Notes: generated by a model not told the origin, from the letters alone. DNA of 64,000 bases from Enterococcus wangshanyuanii (GCF_002197645.1 NZ_CP021874.1:2542001-2606000), one strand, 5' to 3'; positions 51,980-62,499 are shown, counted from the stretch's first letter. A program made the numbers and translations.

Positions 51980-52807
51980 TTATAGAAAATTTTCCACATC
52001 TGAGTAACTGCGGCCGATATCATTTAAATCATGAGAATCGGATCCGTAAACAAAAGGAATACCTAATTCAAGGGCTTGTTTAATTATCCACACCTGTGGA
52101 TAACTCTGTTGATAACCTTGTTTATAAAATCCAGCAGTATTTAAATCAAGACTGTAATTTTCTTGCTTCACGCGGGTCAAAAGGGTGTGGACAAGTTCTT
52201 GGTTTTCTAAAGAATACTCCGTTGATTCATCAAAGAAGTTTTGGAACTTTTGACACAGAGAAATATGTCCTAGACGTGTCGGTTTCCATTGTCCTAAATC
52301 TGCTTCCAAGGAGTCTAAAACCTTTTGATAATAAAGAGTTTGGGCTTTTTCGAAACTGCCTAAGTAGTCGACAATACCGTCTTTATATTCATCAAAAGAA
52401 TAGTCGATTCCGCGCAGACCATCCTTTCCTTCAAGAAAGTGAACAGATAAAACACCATCATCTGTTTGAGGACCATATTCTGTTAAGAAATCTTTTGTCC
52501 AGCTCTGATAATCAGAAAAATAATCTAGCTCAAAACCAATGTGGATAAGAATATCAGAAGCATATTTTTTCTTCAATAAATTCATCTTTTTAAAATAGTT
52601 ATCCACATCGTTCAGAGCCATTGAAGCAGTTGTCCACACTAAAGGATCTCCAGCTGCTCTTTCTTGGATGATTGGAGGTAAAGGTGCATGTTCAGTGATG
52701 CTATATTCTTTGAATCCTAGTTGAATGGCTCTGCGAATCAACAGTTCTGTATCTTCAACATTGCCATGTGGGCAAAATTCAGTATGCGTATGTCCATCTC
52801 GTTTCAT
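51980..52807 (-). CDS. hisK: Histidinol-phosphatase, PHP family (HisK/HisJ)
   Basis: The 275-residue protein belongs to the PHP superfamily and would remove phosphate from histidinol phosphate. Metal ligands are visible in DGHTHTEFCPHG at the start, ITEHAPL (near 44), VLSVHFL (near 122) and GSDSHD near the end. AAGGAGG supports ATG 52807; the frame opens at 52828. No other his gene is nearby, as is common for this enzyme in enterococci. Its coding DNA contains eight DnaA-box-like sequences, four of them perfect (see separate entry), so the gene may also be a DnaA-binding region. Confidence 0.9.
   Translation of the reverse strand: MKRDGHTHTEFCPHGNVEDTELLIRRAIQLGFKEYSITEHAPLPPIIQERAAGDPLVWTTASMALNDVDNYFKKMNLLKKKYASDILIHIGFELDYFSDYQSWTKDFLTEYGPQTDDGVLSVHFLEGKDGLRGIDYSFDEYKDGIVDYLGSFEKAQTLYYQKVLDSLEADLGQWKPTRLGHISLCQKFQNFFDESTEYSLENQELVHTLLTRVKQENYSLDLNTAGFYKQGYQQSYPQVWIIKQALELGIPFVYGSDSHDLNDIGRSYSDVENFL
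51990..52638. promoter_or_regulatory. Cluster of DnaA boxes inside the hisK-like gene
   Basis: Perfect TTATCCACA boxes lie at 52084-52092 (+), 52095-52103 (-), 52540-52548 (-) and 52599-52607 (+). One-mismatch boxes lie at 51990-51998 (TTTTCCACA), 52107-52115 (TGTTGATAA), 52186-52194 (TGTGGACAA) and 52630-52638 (TTGTCCACA). Two perfect boxes face each other with a 2-bp gap. A perfect box is expected once per about 130 kb on random DNA counting both strands, so four in 0.55 kb is far above chance. Similar clusters titrate DnaA or control its activity in other bacteria. Confidence 0.75.
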
Positions 52808-52841
52808 GAAAAAATCCTCCTTGACCATTTGTTAAATAAGA

Positions 52842-52962
52842 GGGTGAGAGAAAAGTCACTTAGGGTCGAGCAATTGGGATAAAGAGACTAACACAAAAGC
52901 GTTTGTTTAGAATTAAAGTGCATGACAAAACGGATGTTTAATTTTATCACGCACTCTTTTCT
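52842..52962. repeat. Intergenic element, copy 2
   Basis: This stretch between the hisK-like gene and proA aligns by eye with 14914-15037: GGTGAGAGAAAAGTC, GGTCGAGCAA and a terminal imperfect hairpin (AGTGCATGA with TCACGCACT). Copy 2 is more decayed at its hairpin. The hairpin may still serve as the proBA terminator on the minus strand. Confidence 0.5.
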
Positions 52963-52983
52963 TACTCAGATCTGTGTAAATCC

Positions 52984-54231
52984 TTACTTGCGGTATTGGC
53001 CATCGCCATAAACGATATATTTCGTAGAGGTCAGCTCTGCTAAGCCCATTGGTCCTCTAGCATGCAGTTTTTGAGTGCTGATCCCGATTTCTGCACCAAA
53101 TCCGAAAACGAAGCCATCGGTAAAACGAGTAGAGGCATTTGCATAGACAGCTGCAGCATCCACTTGCTTCAAGAATTGTTGTGTCGCAAAATAATTATCA
53201 CTAACAATACTTTCCGAGTGTTTTGTATTGTAATGATTGATATGCTGGATGGCTTCTTCCAAAGAATCAACGACTTTGACAGCTAAGATGTAGTCATTGA
53301 ACTCTGTTTCCCAATCAACTTCAGTTGCAGGGATAGAATGAGAAAAAATTGCTCCTGCTCGCTCATCCGCACGTAATTCCACCTCATATTCAGCCAATGC
53401 TTTTTCAATCACTGGTAAAAATTCAGCAGCGACATCTTGGTGGATCAACAAGGTTTCTGCGGCATTACAGACGGAAGGGCGCTGGCATTTTGCATTGACG
53501 ATGATATCTGTCGCCATTTTTAGTTGCGCATCTTTATCGATATAAACATGGCAGTTCCCTGTACCGGTTTCGATCACGGGAACAGTGGCTGTCGTTAAGA
53601 CTGTTTTGATCAGATTGGCTCCGCCACGAGGAATCAACACATCAAGATAGTCATTTAGTTTCATTAACTTTTGCGCCGTTTCTCGGGAAGTATCATCAAC
53701 AAATTGAATCGCAAAAGGAGAAGCATTTTGTTGTTTTAGCGCATTTTGTAATACTTCGACCAAAATTTTATTTGAGTGGAAGGCTTCCTTTCCTCCACGT
53801 AAAATAACGGCATTTCCTGTTTTAAAGCATAGACTGGCGGCATCGGTTGTAACGTTCGGACGGGATTCATAGATGATGCCAATAACGCCTAAAGGAACAC
53901 GTTGTTTACCGATCATCAGGCCATCTTCATTTTTCCACATTTTCTCGACTTCTCCGATCGGATCAGGTAAGGTTGCCACTTGGCGCATACCGTCCGCCAT
54001 TTCTTTGATTCGCCCATCAGTCAAACGCAAACGGTCCAACATTGCGTCTGTTATGCCGTTATCTTTGGCTTGTGCCAGATCCTTTAGATTTTCTGTCAAA
54101 ATGAGGTCAGTATTTTTTTCTAGTTCATCTGCCATATGCAGTAATAAGTCATTTTTTACTTTTGTGTCCATTAAGCCGAGCTGATAAGCAGTTTCTTTTG
54201 CTTGTTTTCCTAATATATTTAAATCAGTCAT
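52984..54231 (-). CDS. proA: Gamma-glutamyl phosphate reductase
   Basis: The 415-residue NADPH-dependent enzyme makes glutamate-5-semialdehyde, the second step of proline synthesis. Typical segments are [17 protein letters not shown] (about 104-120) and the catalytic Cys region [15 protein letters not shown] (about 240-254). The frame opens at 54249, but AAAGGAG places the start at ATG 54231. proB lies directly upstream with a 19-bp gap. Confidence 0.97.
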   Translation of the reverse strand: MTDLNILGKQAKETAYQLGLMDTKVKNDLLLHMADELEKNTDLILTENLKDLAQAKDNGITDAMLDRLRLTDGRIKEMADGMRQVATLPDPIGEVEKMWKNEDGLMIGKQRVPLGVIGIIYESRPNVTTDAASLCFKTGNAVILRGGKEAFHSNKILVEVLQNALKQQNASPFAIQFVDDTSRETAQKLMKLNDYLDVLIPRGGANLIKTVLTTATVPVIETGTGNCHVYIDKDAQLKMATDIIVNAKCQRPSVCNAAETLLIHQDVAAEFLPVIEKALAEYEVELRADERAGAIFSHSIPATEVDWETEFNDYILAVKVVDSLEEAIQHINHYNTKHSESIVSDNYFATQQFLKQVDAAAVYANASTRFTDGFVFGFGAEIGISTQKLHARGPMGLAELTSTKYIVYGDGQYRK

Positions 54232-54250
54232 AAAGCAATCTCCTTTCAAA

Positions 54251-55045
54251 CTAAATAAATAATGTACCGATCATTTTACCGTCTAAGATATCAAAAATTA
54301 TTTTGGGTTGTTTGCCATTGGCTAAAATCATCGCGCCGTTATATTCAAGGACACGTTCAGCTGCTTTTAATTTACTGTACATGCCTCCAGTACCAAAACG
54401 ACTGCCTTTACCGCCTGCTAATTGTAACAACTCTTCATTGATTTCGTTGATTTCAGAAAAAAGGGTGGCCTCTTTGTTTGTATTCGGGTTGTCAGAAAAG
54501 AAACCGTCGATATCTGATAACATGATCAGGGCATCTGCTTGAATGAGTTGTGCGACGATTGCTGAAAGCTGATCATTATCGCCAAATTTAGTCAAATGAT
54601 CTAATTCATCGATGGCCACCGTGTCATTTTCGTTGATGACCGGAATGATATTCATTTTAAGCAATTGTTCCATCGTATTGATCACATTCAGGCGGCTTTC
54701 TGGAAATTCAATGACATCTCGTGTCAATAATAATTGAGCGATTTGCTGGCTGTACGTTAAAAAGCGTTGATTATAAATGTTCATCAGTTCTGCTTGACCG
54801 ACTGCAGCGACTGCTTGCTGTTCAGGAATGGTCGGGGGGCGCTTGTCCATATTTAGTTTATTCAAGCCAACACCGATTGCTCCAGAGGAAACTAAAATAA
54901 TTTCTTTCCCTTGATTCTGTAAATCAGTCAAGGTAAACGCCAGTTGGTCGATGGCACTTAAATTGATATTTCCATTCGGATAGATCAAGGTACTTGTTCC
55001 GACTTTGATCACGATTCGTTTTGATTCTTTTAATTGTTTTCGCAT
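54251..55045 (-). CDS. proB: Glutamate 5-kinase
   Basis: The 264-residue kinase phosphorylates glutamate for proline synthesis. It has the amino-acid kinase motifs [10 protein letters not shown] near the start, [11 protein letters not shown] and INENDTVA. The length shows the short form without a C-terminal PUA domain, as in several lactic acid bacteria. The frame is open upstream to 55102; GAGGT places the start at ATG 55045. It forms an operon with proA. No proline T-box was seen upstream. Confidence 0.97.
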   Translation of the reverse strand: MRKQLKESKRIVIKVGTSTLIYPNGNINLSAIDQLAFTLTDLQNQGKEIILVSSGAIGVGLNKLNMDKRPPTIPEQQAVAAVGQAELMNIYNQRFLTYSQQIAQLLLTRDVIEFPESRLNVINTMEQLLKMNIIPVINENDTVAIDELDHLTKFGDNDQLSAIVAQLIQADALIMLSDIDGFFSDNPNTNKEATLFSEINEINEELLQLAGGKGSRFGTGGMYSKLKAAERVLEYNGAMILANGKQPKIIFDILDGKMIGTLFI

Positions 55046-55072
55046 GATTGACCTCACATAGATACTAATGAA

Positions 55073-55097
55073 GAGACAAAACGGTTCGTCTTGTCTC
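55073..55097 (-). other. Hairpin just upstream of proB
   Basis: GAGACAAAACG pairs with CGTCTTGTCTC (one mismatch, 3-nt loop). It lies between the DUF1015 gene end and proB. It may terminate the serCA transcript or act in the proB leader. Confidence 0.5.
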
Positions 55098-55132
55098 AAC
55101 ATCTAAATTAATTCTATTTTACAGCTTTCTGC

Positions 55133-56371
55133 TCATTTTGTCTCTAAATCATGAACAAATAATCCGCTTAATAATTTTGGTTCAAACCACGTTGATTTTG
55201 GCGGCATGATTTTTCCAGCATCTGCCACATTCAGCAAGTCATCCATCGTTGTTGGATAAACTGAAAAAGCGACTGTCCATTCACCGCTATCTACGGCTTG
55301 TTCCAGTTCCTTCATTCCGCGAATGCCTCCAACAAAATCAATTCTTTTATCTGTTCGGACATCCTGAATCCCAAAAATATCGGCGAATACGTGATTTTGA
55401 AGCAGAGAAACATCTAACCCATCTACTGGATCGTCTGACAAGATGCTATTTTTGGCTATTAGTTGATACCATTGTCCAGCTATATACATGCCAAATGTTT
55501 TTGGTTGATCAGGTTTACCTGTTTCAACTTTTTCTACAGTGAATATCTTTTCTAAGCGCGTAAAGAAATCAGCTTCGATCGGAACGTTCAAAATTCGATT
55601 GTAATCTAGAATCTCGAGTTCTTCTTTTGGAAAAATCACTGATAAAAAATAGTTGAACTCTGCTGTTTCAGGTGCGTTAGGTTGCGTTTCTTTTTTCTTT
55701 TGTCCGACTTTGACTGCGGACTCTGTCCGATGGTGTCCGTCAGCAATGTATAATGCAGGAACTTCTTGAGCAAATGCTGTTTCTAATTGCTCGATCACAT
55801 GGGCATCATCGATCAGCCATACTCGATGAATAACATCGTGGAAACCAGTAAAATCATAGACTGGTGCTTGTGTTTCTTTCCAGAAGTCCATCATTTCTTG
55901 AATCGTTTGATTGCGGCGATAGGTCAGAAAAATCGGGCTGGTATTTGCATCACAAGCTTCGATATGACGGATGCGATCGATTTCTTTTTCTGGTCGTGTA
56001 AATTCATGTTTTTTGATTTTTCCATCAGTGTAATCAGTGATTGCTGTACAAGCGACAAGCCCTGTTTGTGCTCGACCATTCATGGTCAATTCATAAAGGT
56101 AGAAGAGTGGCTGGTCATCTTGTATCAGCCATTGTTTTTGTAAAAAAGCTTGTAAGTTGTCGGCAGCTTTTGCATAGACTTGATCATCATAAGGAGACAA
56201 ACTTTCAGGCAAATCGATTTCAGCTTTATCAATGTGTAGATAAGAATAGGGATTGTTTTTTCCCAGTTCTCTTGCCTCTTGAGAGCTTAGAACATCATAA
56301 GGCAGCGTTGCGATTTGTACGCTAAATTTTTCGGAAGGACGAATTCCTTTGAATGGATGGATCATAACCAT
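55133..56371 (-). CDS. DUF1015 family protein in the serine operon
   Basis: The 412-residue protein belongs to DUF1015, with start IHPFKGIRPSEKF and the key ADGHHRTES segment (near 211-219). That motif resembles the GxHR active site of ParB/sulfiredoxin-fold kinases. DUF1015 genes are regularly found with serC and serA, so a role in serine metabolism such as kinase or sensor is suspected but not proven. The start overlaps the serA stop (TAATG). Confidence 0.88.
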   Translation of the reverse strand: MVMIHPFKGIRPSEKFSVQIATLPYDVLSSQEARELGKNNPYSYLHIDKAEIDLPESLSPYDDQVYAKAADNLQAFLQKQWLIQDDQPLFYLYELTMNGRAQTGLVACTAITDYTDGKIKKHEFTRPEKEIDRIRHIEACDANTSPIFLTYRRNQTIQEMMDFWKETQAPVYDFTGFHDVIHRVWLIDDAHVIEQLETAFAQEVPALYIADGHHRTESAVKVGQKKKETQPNAPETAEFNYFLSVIFPKEELEILDYNRILNVPIEADFFTRLEKIFTVEKVETGKPDQPKTFGMYIAGQWYQLIAKNSILSDDPVDGLDVSLLQNHVFADIFGIQDVRTDKRIDFVGGIRGMKELEQAVDSGEWTVAFSVYPTTMDDLLNVADAGKIMPPKSTWFEPKLLSGLFVHDLETK

Positions 56372-57558
56372 TAATAACTCACCGCCTCAGTATTTTTGAT
56401 AGTTCTGACACGAATGATGTTTTCTGATGCTTGAATTTTTGCGGCGGCAGCAGCAATCTTGTCTTCATCTGTTTCAGCAATATCAAGAATAGTATATGCA
56501 TAATCATCACGGCTGCGATTGATCATATTATCGATATTGATATCTAATGTAGCGATGCTGGTTGAGATTTGACCAAGCATATTTGGCACATTTCTATGAA
56601 TGATCGTTAAACGATAAGGTGAGTTGAAGCTCATTTCTACCGTTGGAAAATTAACAGAGCGTTTAATGTTGCCTGTTTCCAAAAACTTCTTCAATGTTCG
56701 CGCCGCCATTTTCGCACAATTGACCTCTGCTTCTTCTGTTGAAGCACCTAAGTGAGGTAAAACTAAAATGTTTTCGTTGTTCAATAAACGTTCGTCTGCA
56801 AAATCAGTGACAAAATTGCCGATTTCTCCTTGTTCGATTGCATCAAGGACAGCAGTTGTTTCCACTAATTCACCACGGGCAAAGTTTAAAAGAACTGCTG
56901 TCTTTTTCATTTGCTTCAATTGTTCTTTGCCGATCAAATGATGTGTATTTTCTGATAACGGAACATGAATAGTAATAAAATCACAGGTTTTTAATACTTC
57001 TTCCATACTTTGCGCCCGTTTGACCCGTCGAGAAATACTCCACGCGGTATCAACAGAAACGAAAGGATCAAAGCCGGTTACTTCCATTCCTAAGCGATAA
57101 GCGTCATTCGCGACCATCGCGCCAATGGCACCTAAACCGATCACGCCTAATTTTTTTCCTTCAAGCTCGGTGCCAGCAAATTGCTTTTTCTGTGCCTCTG
57201 CTTGCTCTTCAGCATCTGAACCAGTTAGTGTTTGAACCCAGTTTGCTCCTTTTAAAATTGGGCGGACAGATAATAATAAGCAGGCGATGACCAATTCTTT
57301 TACCGCATTGGCATTCGCGCCAGGCGTATTAAAGACAACGATGCCGTCTTCTGTACATTGTTTAACGGGGACATTGTTGGTGCCTGCACCTGCTCGAGCA
57401 ACTGCTAGCACAGAATCAGGAAAGTCATAATCATGAAGTTTTTGACTGCGCAGGATGATACCAGCAGGGGTTTCAGTTTGATTTATCGTAAAGTTTTGCT
57501 CATCAAAACGGGCTAGCCCAACTGGAGCAATAGCATTGAATGTTTTAATATCATACAT
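56371..57558 (-). CDS. serA: D-3-phosphoglycerate dehydrogenase
   Basis: The 395-residue enzyme oxidises 3-phosphoglycerate, the first step of serine synthesis. It has the NAD-binding GVIGLGAIGAMVA motif (about 138-150), catalytic region LPHLGASTEEAE (about 267-278) and a C-terminal ACT domain (about 320-390) for feedback control. The start ATG abuts the serC stop (TAAATG). It is the middle gene of serC-serA-DUF1015. Confidence 0.96.
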   Translation of the reverse strand: MYDIKTFNAIAPVGLARFDEQNFTINQTETPAGIILRSQKLHDYDFPDSVLAVARAGAGTNNVPVKQCTEDGIVVFNTPGANANAVKELVIACLLLSVRPILKGANWVQTLTGSDAEEQAEAQKKQFAGTELEGKKLGVIGLGAIGAMVANDAYRLGMEVTGFDPFVSVDTAWSISRRVKRAQSMEEVLKTCDFITIHVPLSENTHHLIGKEQLKQMKKTAVLLNFARGELVETTAVLDAIEQGEIGNFVTDFADERLLNNENILVLPHLGASTEEAEVNCAKMAARTLKKFLETGNIKRSVNFPTVEMSFNSPYRLTIIHRNVPNMLGQISTSIATLDINIDNMINRSRDDYAYTILDIAETDEDKIAAAAAKIQASENIIRVRTIKNTEAVSY

Positions 57559-58650
57559 TTATTTTGTTCCTCCATTTTCTGCTTCAAATTTTTTCATGAA
57601 TGTGACCAAGGCTTCAACTCCAGCTTTAGGAAATGCGTTGTAGAGACTAGCGCGCATACCGCCGACAGAACGATGACCTTTGAGGTTTTCAAAGCCAGCG
57701 GCCAATGCTTCTTGATTGAATTGTTTATCAAGAGTTTCGCTTCCAGTCACAAATGGAATATTATTGATCGAGCGGTCTTTTTTAGCAACTGGTGAAGAAA
57801 ATAGGTTAGATGCCTCGATCTCGTCATATAAAAGTGCGGCTTTTTCCTTATTTTGTTTCTCCATTTGGCTAACTCCGCCTTGTGCTTTGATCCATTCAAA
57901 GACAAGTTTTGCCATATAAATACTATAGGTTGGCGGTGTATTGTACATAGAACCATTTTTCGCATGAATATCGTAATCTAACATAGCGCTTAAGACATCT
58001 GCCTGACCGATCAGATCTTCACGAACGATCACGACCGTCAAACCTGCTGGACCAATATTTTTTTGTGCGCCAGCGTAAATCAAGCCAAAATCAGCTACAT
58101 TGTAATCGATAGATAAAATGTTTGATGACATGTCGGCAACAATAGGAACATCGCCAGTATCTGGTAAATCATAAATGGTTGTCCCTTCAATCGTATTATT
58201 CGTTGTGATGTGCACGTAAGCAGCATCTTGCGGGATATCTTCTCTACGGATTTCAGGGATATAGGTGAAATTTTGGTCTTCACTAGAAGCGATCACTTCA
58301 ACGGCTACATTGTCGATCTTCTTAGCCTCGCTGATTGCTTTTTTCGCCCAAGATCCTGTATTGACGTATAAGGCTTTCTTGTTTTGCGCAAGGTTTAAAG
58401 GGATCATCGTAAATTGTGTACTAGCACCGCCTTGTAAGAACAGTACTTTATAATTATCAGGAATATTCATCAATTCTCTGAGTAACGTTTCAGCATCTTC
58501 AATAATAGCTTCAAAAAGGGAGGAACGATGACTCAACTCCATTACGGACATGCCGCTGTTTTCATAGTTCACCAATTCGGATTGGGCTTTTTCCAAAACA
58601 CTTTTTGGTAACACGGCGGGACCAGCTGAAAAATTATAAACAGTTTTCAT
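57559..58650 (-). CDS. serC: Phosphoserine aminotransferase
   Basis: The 363-residue PLP enzyme makes phosphoserine in the serine pathway. Family marks are [11 protein letters not shown] at the start and the PLP lysine in [12 protein letters not shown] (near 198). AAAGGAGA places the start at ATG 58650; the frame opens at 58686. It heads the operon with serA and the DUF1015 gene. No serB phosphatase gene lies in the window. Confidence 0.97.
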   Translation of the reverse strand: MKTVYNFSAGPAVLPKSVLEKAQSELVNYENSGMSVMELSHRSSLFEAIIEDAETLLRELMNIPDNYKVLFLQGGASTQFTMIPLNLAQNKKALYVNTGSWAKKAISEAKKIDNVAVEVIASSEDQNFTYIPEIRREDIPQDAAYVHITTNNTIEGTTIYDLPDTGDVPIVADMSSNILSIDYNVADFGLIYAGAQKNIGPAGLTVVIVREDLIGQADVLSAMLDYDIHAKNGSMYNTPPTYSIYMAKLVFEWIKAQGGVSQMEKQNKEKAALLYDEIEASNLFSSPVAKKDRSINNIPFVTGSETLDKQFNQEALAAGFENLKGHRSVGGMRASLYNAFPKAGVEALVTFMKKFEAENGGTK

Positions 58651-58947
58651 ACATCTATCTCTCCTTTGATATGCTCTTTCATTCACTATTATTGTATAGT
58701 AAATGTGAAAACCATTATAACAGAAAGCTTAGATTAAAAAAAGATTAAAAAGTAAGTTTCGATATTTTTTTCACAAATATTTTCAAAAGGAGTAAAAGTA
58801 ACTAAAATTTCTATCAAAATAGAATGAAAATCTGCTGTTTTTGCGTATCTATCAATAACTGAGCCATTTTGCTTCGTGGTTGATTTTACTTTTCTGATGA
58901 ACGTGGTAGACTACCTACATACAAACAGTTTCAAAGGAGAACACAAC
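58651..58947. other. Intergenic region between divergent serC and transporter-like gene
   Basis: About 300 bp of AT-rich sequence hold the two promoters. TATAGTAAAT-like motifs occur, but no riboswitch or T-box could be identified. Confidence 0.35.
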
Positions 58948-60324
58948 ATGACGAAATTAAAAGAAATCGCGCTTAGTGCTGTACAAGTGGCGCCGTTTAT
59001 TTTAGCGAATACACTTATTATTATCCCTTATTTTCTATTTTTGAATTTGAATGATGGGCTGACCTGGGAGAAGGCACTGCCCTTTGTCTTATTTTATACA
59101 TTTCGGATGACGGGAATTTTCTTGTTGAAGAGTTTCAAGCTAGCACTGACGAACTTTAATGTTTTGATTATTTCCACTTTAATTGGAGGTGTCGGTTGTT
59201 TTATTGGTGTTTTGGGTCAGTTTTATTTTCCAGCGTATTTATTTTCCGCTGTATTGATCGGTCTTAGCGCCTCTTGGTTTCCAGCAGCGAATACGACGGT
59301 CAACTATCATGAGAAAAATCAGGGGCATTCGACGGCGATTGCGAGGAAATATGTTTTCATTTTATTGATTTTGGGCGTTCTGGTTGCTTCACTAACATTG
59401 GCTAAGGAATGGCGAACTTCCCTGGTTTTGAGTGAATACGTTATTCTTTATGCAGCTGCATATTATGCTGTGAGACATTATCCTGATTACGAAATTGATT
59501 TTAATGAAGTGGATCAGCAGGTTATTTCGGTAAAAGAGTTCTTTTTATTCTTAAGCTTTTTTGTGTTGTTGCTATTTATTCGTTCAGCACGTTTACTGTT
59601 CGATTCTCAGCTTTTAGATATTGGGATCATTGGTTTTTCAGTGTTGTTTGTGATTGCCTCATGGTATTTGAATCGTCAAAGAAAAGCTTGGAAACTACCG
59701 TTATGGCTGAATCTGTTGACATTTGCTAATGGAATGTGTATGAATTTCTTGATGCTGTTTGGTACGCTTTACGTAGCTTTACGCTTAGGAGCGAACGGTT
59801 TATTAGTAAATTTATATTTGCCCTATGTTTTGGGTATCATTGGTGCAGCTGCTTTTATCAAACTTTTGTACCGTCTGTTTTCTGCGGTCGATCCGAAAAT
59901 CGTTCATTTAGGCAGTTATATTCTGTCACTATCGTTTCTTTTTTCATCTACATTATTTCCAGTTGGGATCTTTCTGTTAAGCTGTACGATCAATGCAACA
60001 GGTGCGTTTTTGAATCGAAATTATTATCAGGAGGAGATTTTACCTCAAGATCAGCGGATCATTACAAAGTATAGTACGCAAACCAAAGGCAGTATAACGC
60101 ATCAGCTGTTGATGATGAGTTTAATGTGGGTACTGGCTAAACAAGAAAATCTACCAGTAAAAACAGTCCTGCAGATCACTGGACACCGAACAGCAAGTTC
60201 TGTAGCCGTTCATCTTGTTGAAATAGTTCATGTCATCAGTTTGATAGGCCTTATTTTATTCTTTGTATTAATTGGGTTTATCGTGTTCAAAGACGATTCA
60301 AGTGCTAAAAAGAGCAAAAATTAG
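58948..60324 (+). CDS. Polytopic membrane protein, possible MFS-type transporter
   Basis: The 458-residue protein has about 12 hydrophobic segments, consistent with a transporter of the major facilitator type, but I cannot name a family. The loop NTTVNYHEKNQGHSTAIARKY (near 131-151) is the most distinctive. AAAGGAG supports the ATG at 58948; the frame opens at 58876. It is divergent from serC and followed by dut. The substrate is unknown. Confidence 0.72.
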   Translation: MTKLKEIALSAVQVAPFILANTLIIIPYFLFLNLNDGLTWEKALPFVLFYTFRMTGIFLLKSFKLALTNFNVLIISTLIGGVGCFIGVLGQFYFPAYLFSAVLIGLSASWFPAANTTVNYHEKNQGHSTAIARKYVFILLILGVLVASLTLAKEWRTSLVLSEYVILYAAAYYAVRHYPDYEIDFNEVDQQVISVKEFFLFLSFFVLLLFIRSARLLFDSQLLDIGIIGFSVLFVIASWYLNRQRKAWKLPLWLNLLTFANGMCMNFLMLFGTLYVALRLGANGLLVNLYLPYVLGIIGAAAFIKLLYRLFSAVDPKIVHLGSYILSLSFLFSSTLFPVGIFLLSCTINATGAFLNRNYYQEEILPQDQRIITKYSTQTKGSITHQLLMMSLMWVLAKQENLPVKTVLQITGHRTASSVAVHLVEIVHVISLIGLILFFVLIGFIVFKDDSSAKKSKN

Positions 60325-60444
60325 TTTAATTGATGTGAAAACAGTAAAAAAGCACAAGAGAATATTAAAGATACTATAAAACTAAGCTAGGAACCTTGGG
60401 AATATGGTAAAATAAAAATAGTTTACAAGTAGAGGAGCTTTTTA

Positions 60445-60924
60445 ATGAAACAACGAGGATTTGAAATTATTTCTAGCTATAAAGATCAAGAGGTCTCACT
60501 TCCGCAACGCGCGACAAAAGGTGCTGCGGGTTATGACTTTGAAGCAGCAGAACAGGTAATTGTACCAAGTATCTGGAAATTGCAAGAACAGGGAGCTGCT
60601 CCAAAACCAGTTCTCGTCAAGACTGGAATTAAAGCTTACATGGCTGAAGATGAATATTTAGAATTAGTCAGCCGTTCATCAAATCCATTGAAACGTTTTT
60701 TGATGTTGGCCAATGGTGTCGGCGTGATCGATCGTGATTATTACAATAATGAGGGAAACGAAGGGCACATCATGTTCCAGTTCATTAACTTTGGCTATGA
60801 AGACATGGTGATCAAAAAAGGTGAACGAATTGGACAAGGAATATTTAAACCATTTCTATTAGCTGATGTCGATACCGTAGAAAAAGAAAGAACTGGCGGA
60901 TTTGGCTCGTCCGGTAAAAATTAA
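60445..60924 (+). CDS. dut: dUTP diphosphatase
   Basis: The 159-residue trimeric dUTPase removes dUTP and supplies dUMP. Motifs are AAGYDFEA (about 27-34), SRSSNP, GVGVIDRDYYNNEG (about 91-104), GERIGQGIF and the C-terminal GGFGSSG. It carries an insertion near 36-55 that is longer than in E. coli Dut, as in some phage and LAB enzymes. GAGGAG precedes the ATG. radA follows after 122 bp. Confidence 0.93.
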   Translation: MKQRGFEIISSYKDQEVSLPQRATKGAAGYDFEAAEQVIVPSIWKLQEQGAAPKPVLVKTGIKAYMAEDEYLELVSRSSNPLKRFLMLANGVGVIDRDYYNNEGNEGHIMFQFINFGYEDMVIKKGERIGQGIFKPFLLADVDTVEKERTGGFGSSGKN

Positions 60925-61046
60925 AGCAGGGATCTATAACGATCATAAGTGACTGCTTTTCTACCATATTTTTGATGGCTAGTCTTAGTATAAGGTACCT
61001 ATTGTATGATAAAATGAAGGAATAGAATAAACGAGGAGATAGACAG

Positions 61047-62417
61047 ATGGCAAAAAAAGCAAAAGTTCAATTTGAATGTCAGACCTGCGGATATATCTCC
61101 CCAAAATATTTAGGCCGCTGTCCTAACTGCGGGCAATGGAACACGATGACAGAAGAAGTGATCCAAGATACAACAGACCGCAGAGCTCGGGTAAGTTTGA
61201 CAGGGAAAAAGACACAGCCGCAGCGTTTAGCGGAAGTGGTGCCAAAAAAAGAACCAAGAGTCAAAACGAAATTGATGGAGCTGAATCGTGTGTTAGGCGG
61301 TGGAGTCGTTCCAGGATCATTAGTTTTGATCGGTGGAGATCCAGGAATCGGTAAATCAACGTTACTTTTACAAGTTTCTCAACAACTTGCAGAAAGCGGT
61401 GGGAAAGTTCTTTATGTTTCTGGAGAAGAAAGTGCAGAGCAAATCAAAATGCGCGCTGAGCGACTAAGTGCGATCGATACGGAATTTTACTTGTATGCTG
61501 AAACCGATATGAAAGAGATTTCAAGAGCGATTGAAAAATTGGAACCAGACTATGTAATTATCGATTCTATTCAGACGATGACGCAGCCGGATGTGACAAG
61601 TGTTGCCGGTAGTGTCAGTCAAGTGAGAGAAACGACAGCAGAGCTTTTAAAGCTGGCTAAGACCAACGGAATCGCTATTTTTATCGTTGGTCATGTTACA
61701 AAAGAAGGTTCGATCGCCGGTCCTAGAATGCTGGAGCATATGGTTGATACGGTGTTATATTTTGAAGGAGATAAGCATCATACATTTAGAATTTTAAGAG
61801 CCGTTAAAAATCGTTTCGGCTCTACAAACGAAATCGGAATTTTTGAGATGAGAGAACACGGCTTGGAAGAGGTAGCCAACCCTTCTCAGGTTTTCTTGGA
61901 GGAGCGTTTAGCTGATGCAACAGGATCGGCGATCGTCGTAGCAATGGAAGGAACACGACCGATCTTAGTTGAAGTTCAAGCGCTAGTCACTCCAACGATG
62001 TTTGGGAATGCAAAACGAACAACGACAGGGTTAGATTTCAATCGAGTGTCCTTGATCATGGCTGTTTTGGAAAAACGTGCAGGTCTATTGTTACAAAACC
62101 AAGATGCCTATTTGAAAGCTGCTGGCGGTGTAAAAATCAATGAACCAGCGATCGATTTAGCTGTTGCAGTCAGTATTGCATCGAGTTATAAAGAAAACGG
62201 CACAAAACCGACAGAGTGTTTTATTGGTGAAATTGGTTTGACAGGCGAAATTCGTCGTGTGAATAGTATTGAACAGCGTGTGCGTGAGGCGCAAAAGCTG
62301 GGCTTTACTAAAATTTATTTACCAAAGAACAATTTAGGCGGATGGACACCGCCTGAAGGCATCGAAATCGTCGGTGTGGCTACGATCGGTGAAACATTAA
62401 GAAAAGTATTTCAATAG
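61047..62417 (+). CDS. radA: DNA repair protein RadA
   Basis: The 456-residue protein helps recombination by driving branch migration. It has an N-terminal zinc finger (CQTCGY, CPNCGQW), a RecA-like core with Walker [11 protein letters not shown] (about 96-105), the RadA-specific KNRFG motif (near 255) and a C-terminal Lon-like domain. GAGGAG precedes the ATG. The gene order dut-radA-yacL-ispD is usual in enterococci. Confidence 0.97.
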   Translation: MAKKAKVQFECQTCGYISPKYLGRCPNCGQWNTMTEEVIQDTTDRRARVSLTGKKTQPQRLAEVVPKKEPRVKTKLMELNRVLGGGVVPGSLVLIGGDPGIGKSTLLLQVSQQLAESGGKVLYVSGEESAEQIKMRAERLSAIDTEFYLYAETDMKEISRAIEKLEPDYVIIDSIQTMTQPDVTSVAGSVSQVRETTAELLKLAKTNGIAIFIVGHVTKEGSIAGPRMLEHMVDTVLYFEGDKHHTFRILRAVKNRFGSTNEIGIFEMREHGLEEVANPSQVFLEERLADATGSAIVVAMEGTRPILVEVQALVTPTMFGNAKRTTTGLDFNRVSLIMAVLEKRAGLLLQNQDAYLKAAGGVKINEPAIDLAVAVSIASSYKENGTKPTECFIGEIGLTGEIRRVNSIEQRVREAQKLGFTKIYLPKNNLGGWTPPEGIEIVGVATIGETLRKVFQ

Positions 62418-62499
62418 AGTACAAGGTAGCACTCGGTCTAAGCAGTTAGACGGGGTCTGCCTGTATTCTTTAAATAAGACTATATTGGAGGATGGATCT

